20,834 bases of DNA. Origin: Ruminococcus sp. GTDB lineage: Bacteria > Bacillota > Clostridia > Oscillospirales > Acutalibacteraceae. The position numbers were made by a program, and so were the translations under genes. This document shows, one piece after another, positions 20,632 through 20,834 of this stretch. Each line of letters begins with the position of its first letter. Positions within the stretch are counted from its first letter, which is position 1. The notes beneath the pieces were generated by a model that saw only the letters and a list, made by a program, of their open reading frames with translations, was not told where the DNA came from and ran no database searches. The DNA lies in assembly GCA_004558485.1 (NCBI GenBank), contig SFCS01000021.1, forward strand, positions 1 through 20,834. The letters are read 5' to 3'.

Positions 20632-20834
20632 CGCATATATATTATAATACCTTTATTATATAGCGCATTTTCGCCGAAAATCTTTCCCCTTTTCCACAAT
20701 TGTCGGTGCGCCGCGAACCCAAAATTGCCTTTCACCGGCTTTTCCCTAAGTTTTAAGCACGGTTTTCCCCGCCTATCCACAAGGAAACCGGAAAAATCCG
20801 CCTGTTTTCCTTCAAAAGTTTTCACAGGCTTTCC
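20632..20834 (+). other. Probable origin region downstream of dnaA
   Basis: A very AT-rich stretch (20635-20662) is a candidate for duplex opening or for the promoter of the next gene (expected to be dnaN, outside the window). DnaA-box-like sequences follow: TTTTCCACA (20690-20698), CTATCCACA (20773-20781, one mismatch to TTATCCACA) and GTTTTCACA (20818-20826). With the box upstream of dnaA this fits a two-part origin. No gene begins before the window ends. Confidence 0.65.

Overview
The window looks like a chromosomal segment of a GC-rich, anaerobic, endospore-forming member of the Clostridia, probably an Oscillospiraceae/Ruminococcaceae-type organism. The pointers are the order rpmH-rnpA-yidD-yidC-jag divergent from dnaA, spore genes (a LysM-GH18 cortex-lytic enzyme of the SleL/YaaH type and a SpoVAE protein), rubrerythrin, a two-subunit transketolase, strong AGGAGG ribosome binding sites and frequent GTG/TTG starts. 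Most genes are very GC-rich. The recombinase at the left edge, the 346-residue secreted protein and the SLOG/Xre pair are visibly richer in A+T.

Layout. 1-1413 is the 3' part of a large serine recombinase, the edge of a mobile element. 1414-1809 is an AT-rich spacer with a terminator and an unusual set of AATTGGTGCA repeats. 1810-1896 is tRNA-Leu(CAA) on the minus strand. 1953-4400 is a minus-strand operon: nrdR, a phosphodiester glycosidase-type membrane protein and a membrane-anchored protein of unknown function. 4543-5421 carries three small envelope proteins on the plus strand, followed by sleL (5491-6768). 7006-8412 holds a secreted protein built on an ungapped internal duplication, a 54-base relic of a second sleL 3' end, and a small unknown protein. 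8471-9762 (minus) is a PrsA-like lipoprotein coupled to a DUF1653 protein. 9904-11699 is transketolase split into two overlapping genes.

11778-12642 contains the first copy of a two-hairpin repeat and a divergent SLOG-domain/Xre-regulator pair with operator-like repeats. 12715-14290 (minus) is a tightly overlapping operon of an HD-domain protein, a small multidrug export-family protein and a lipoprotein. 14403-15419 is a divergent pair, rubrerythrin and spoVAE, around a nested palindrome. 15658-16014 is a second SLOG-type gene with its own palindrome, followed by the second copy of the two-hairpin repeat. 16141-19037 (minus) is rpmH-rnpA-yidD-yidC-jag, and 19275-20600 is dnaA, with DnaA-box-like sequences on both sides, so the replication origin lies at the right end.

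How the genes work together: the right end couples replication initiation (DnaA), ribosome and RNase P production (L34, RnpA), membrane protein insertion (YidD, YidC) and RNA-binding control of envelope growth (Jag/KhpB). The middle carries envelope, spore and stress functions. The most interesting unexplained items are the SLOG/Xre pair and its operators, the two-hairpin repeat with compensatory base changes, the duplicated-domain secreted protein beside a sleL relic, the palindrome between rubrerythrin and spoVAE, and the repeat set next to the recombinase. No complete, clearly new multi-gene system could be demonstrated from the sequence alone.
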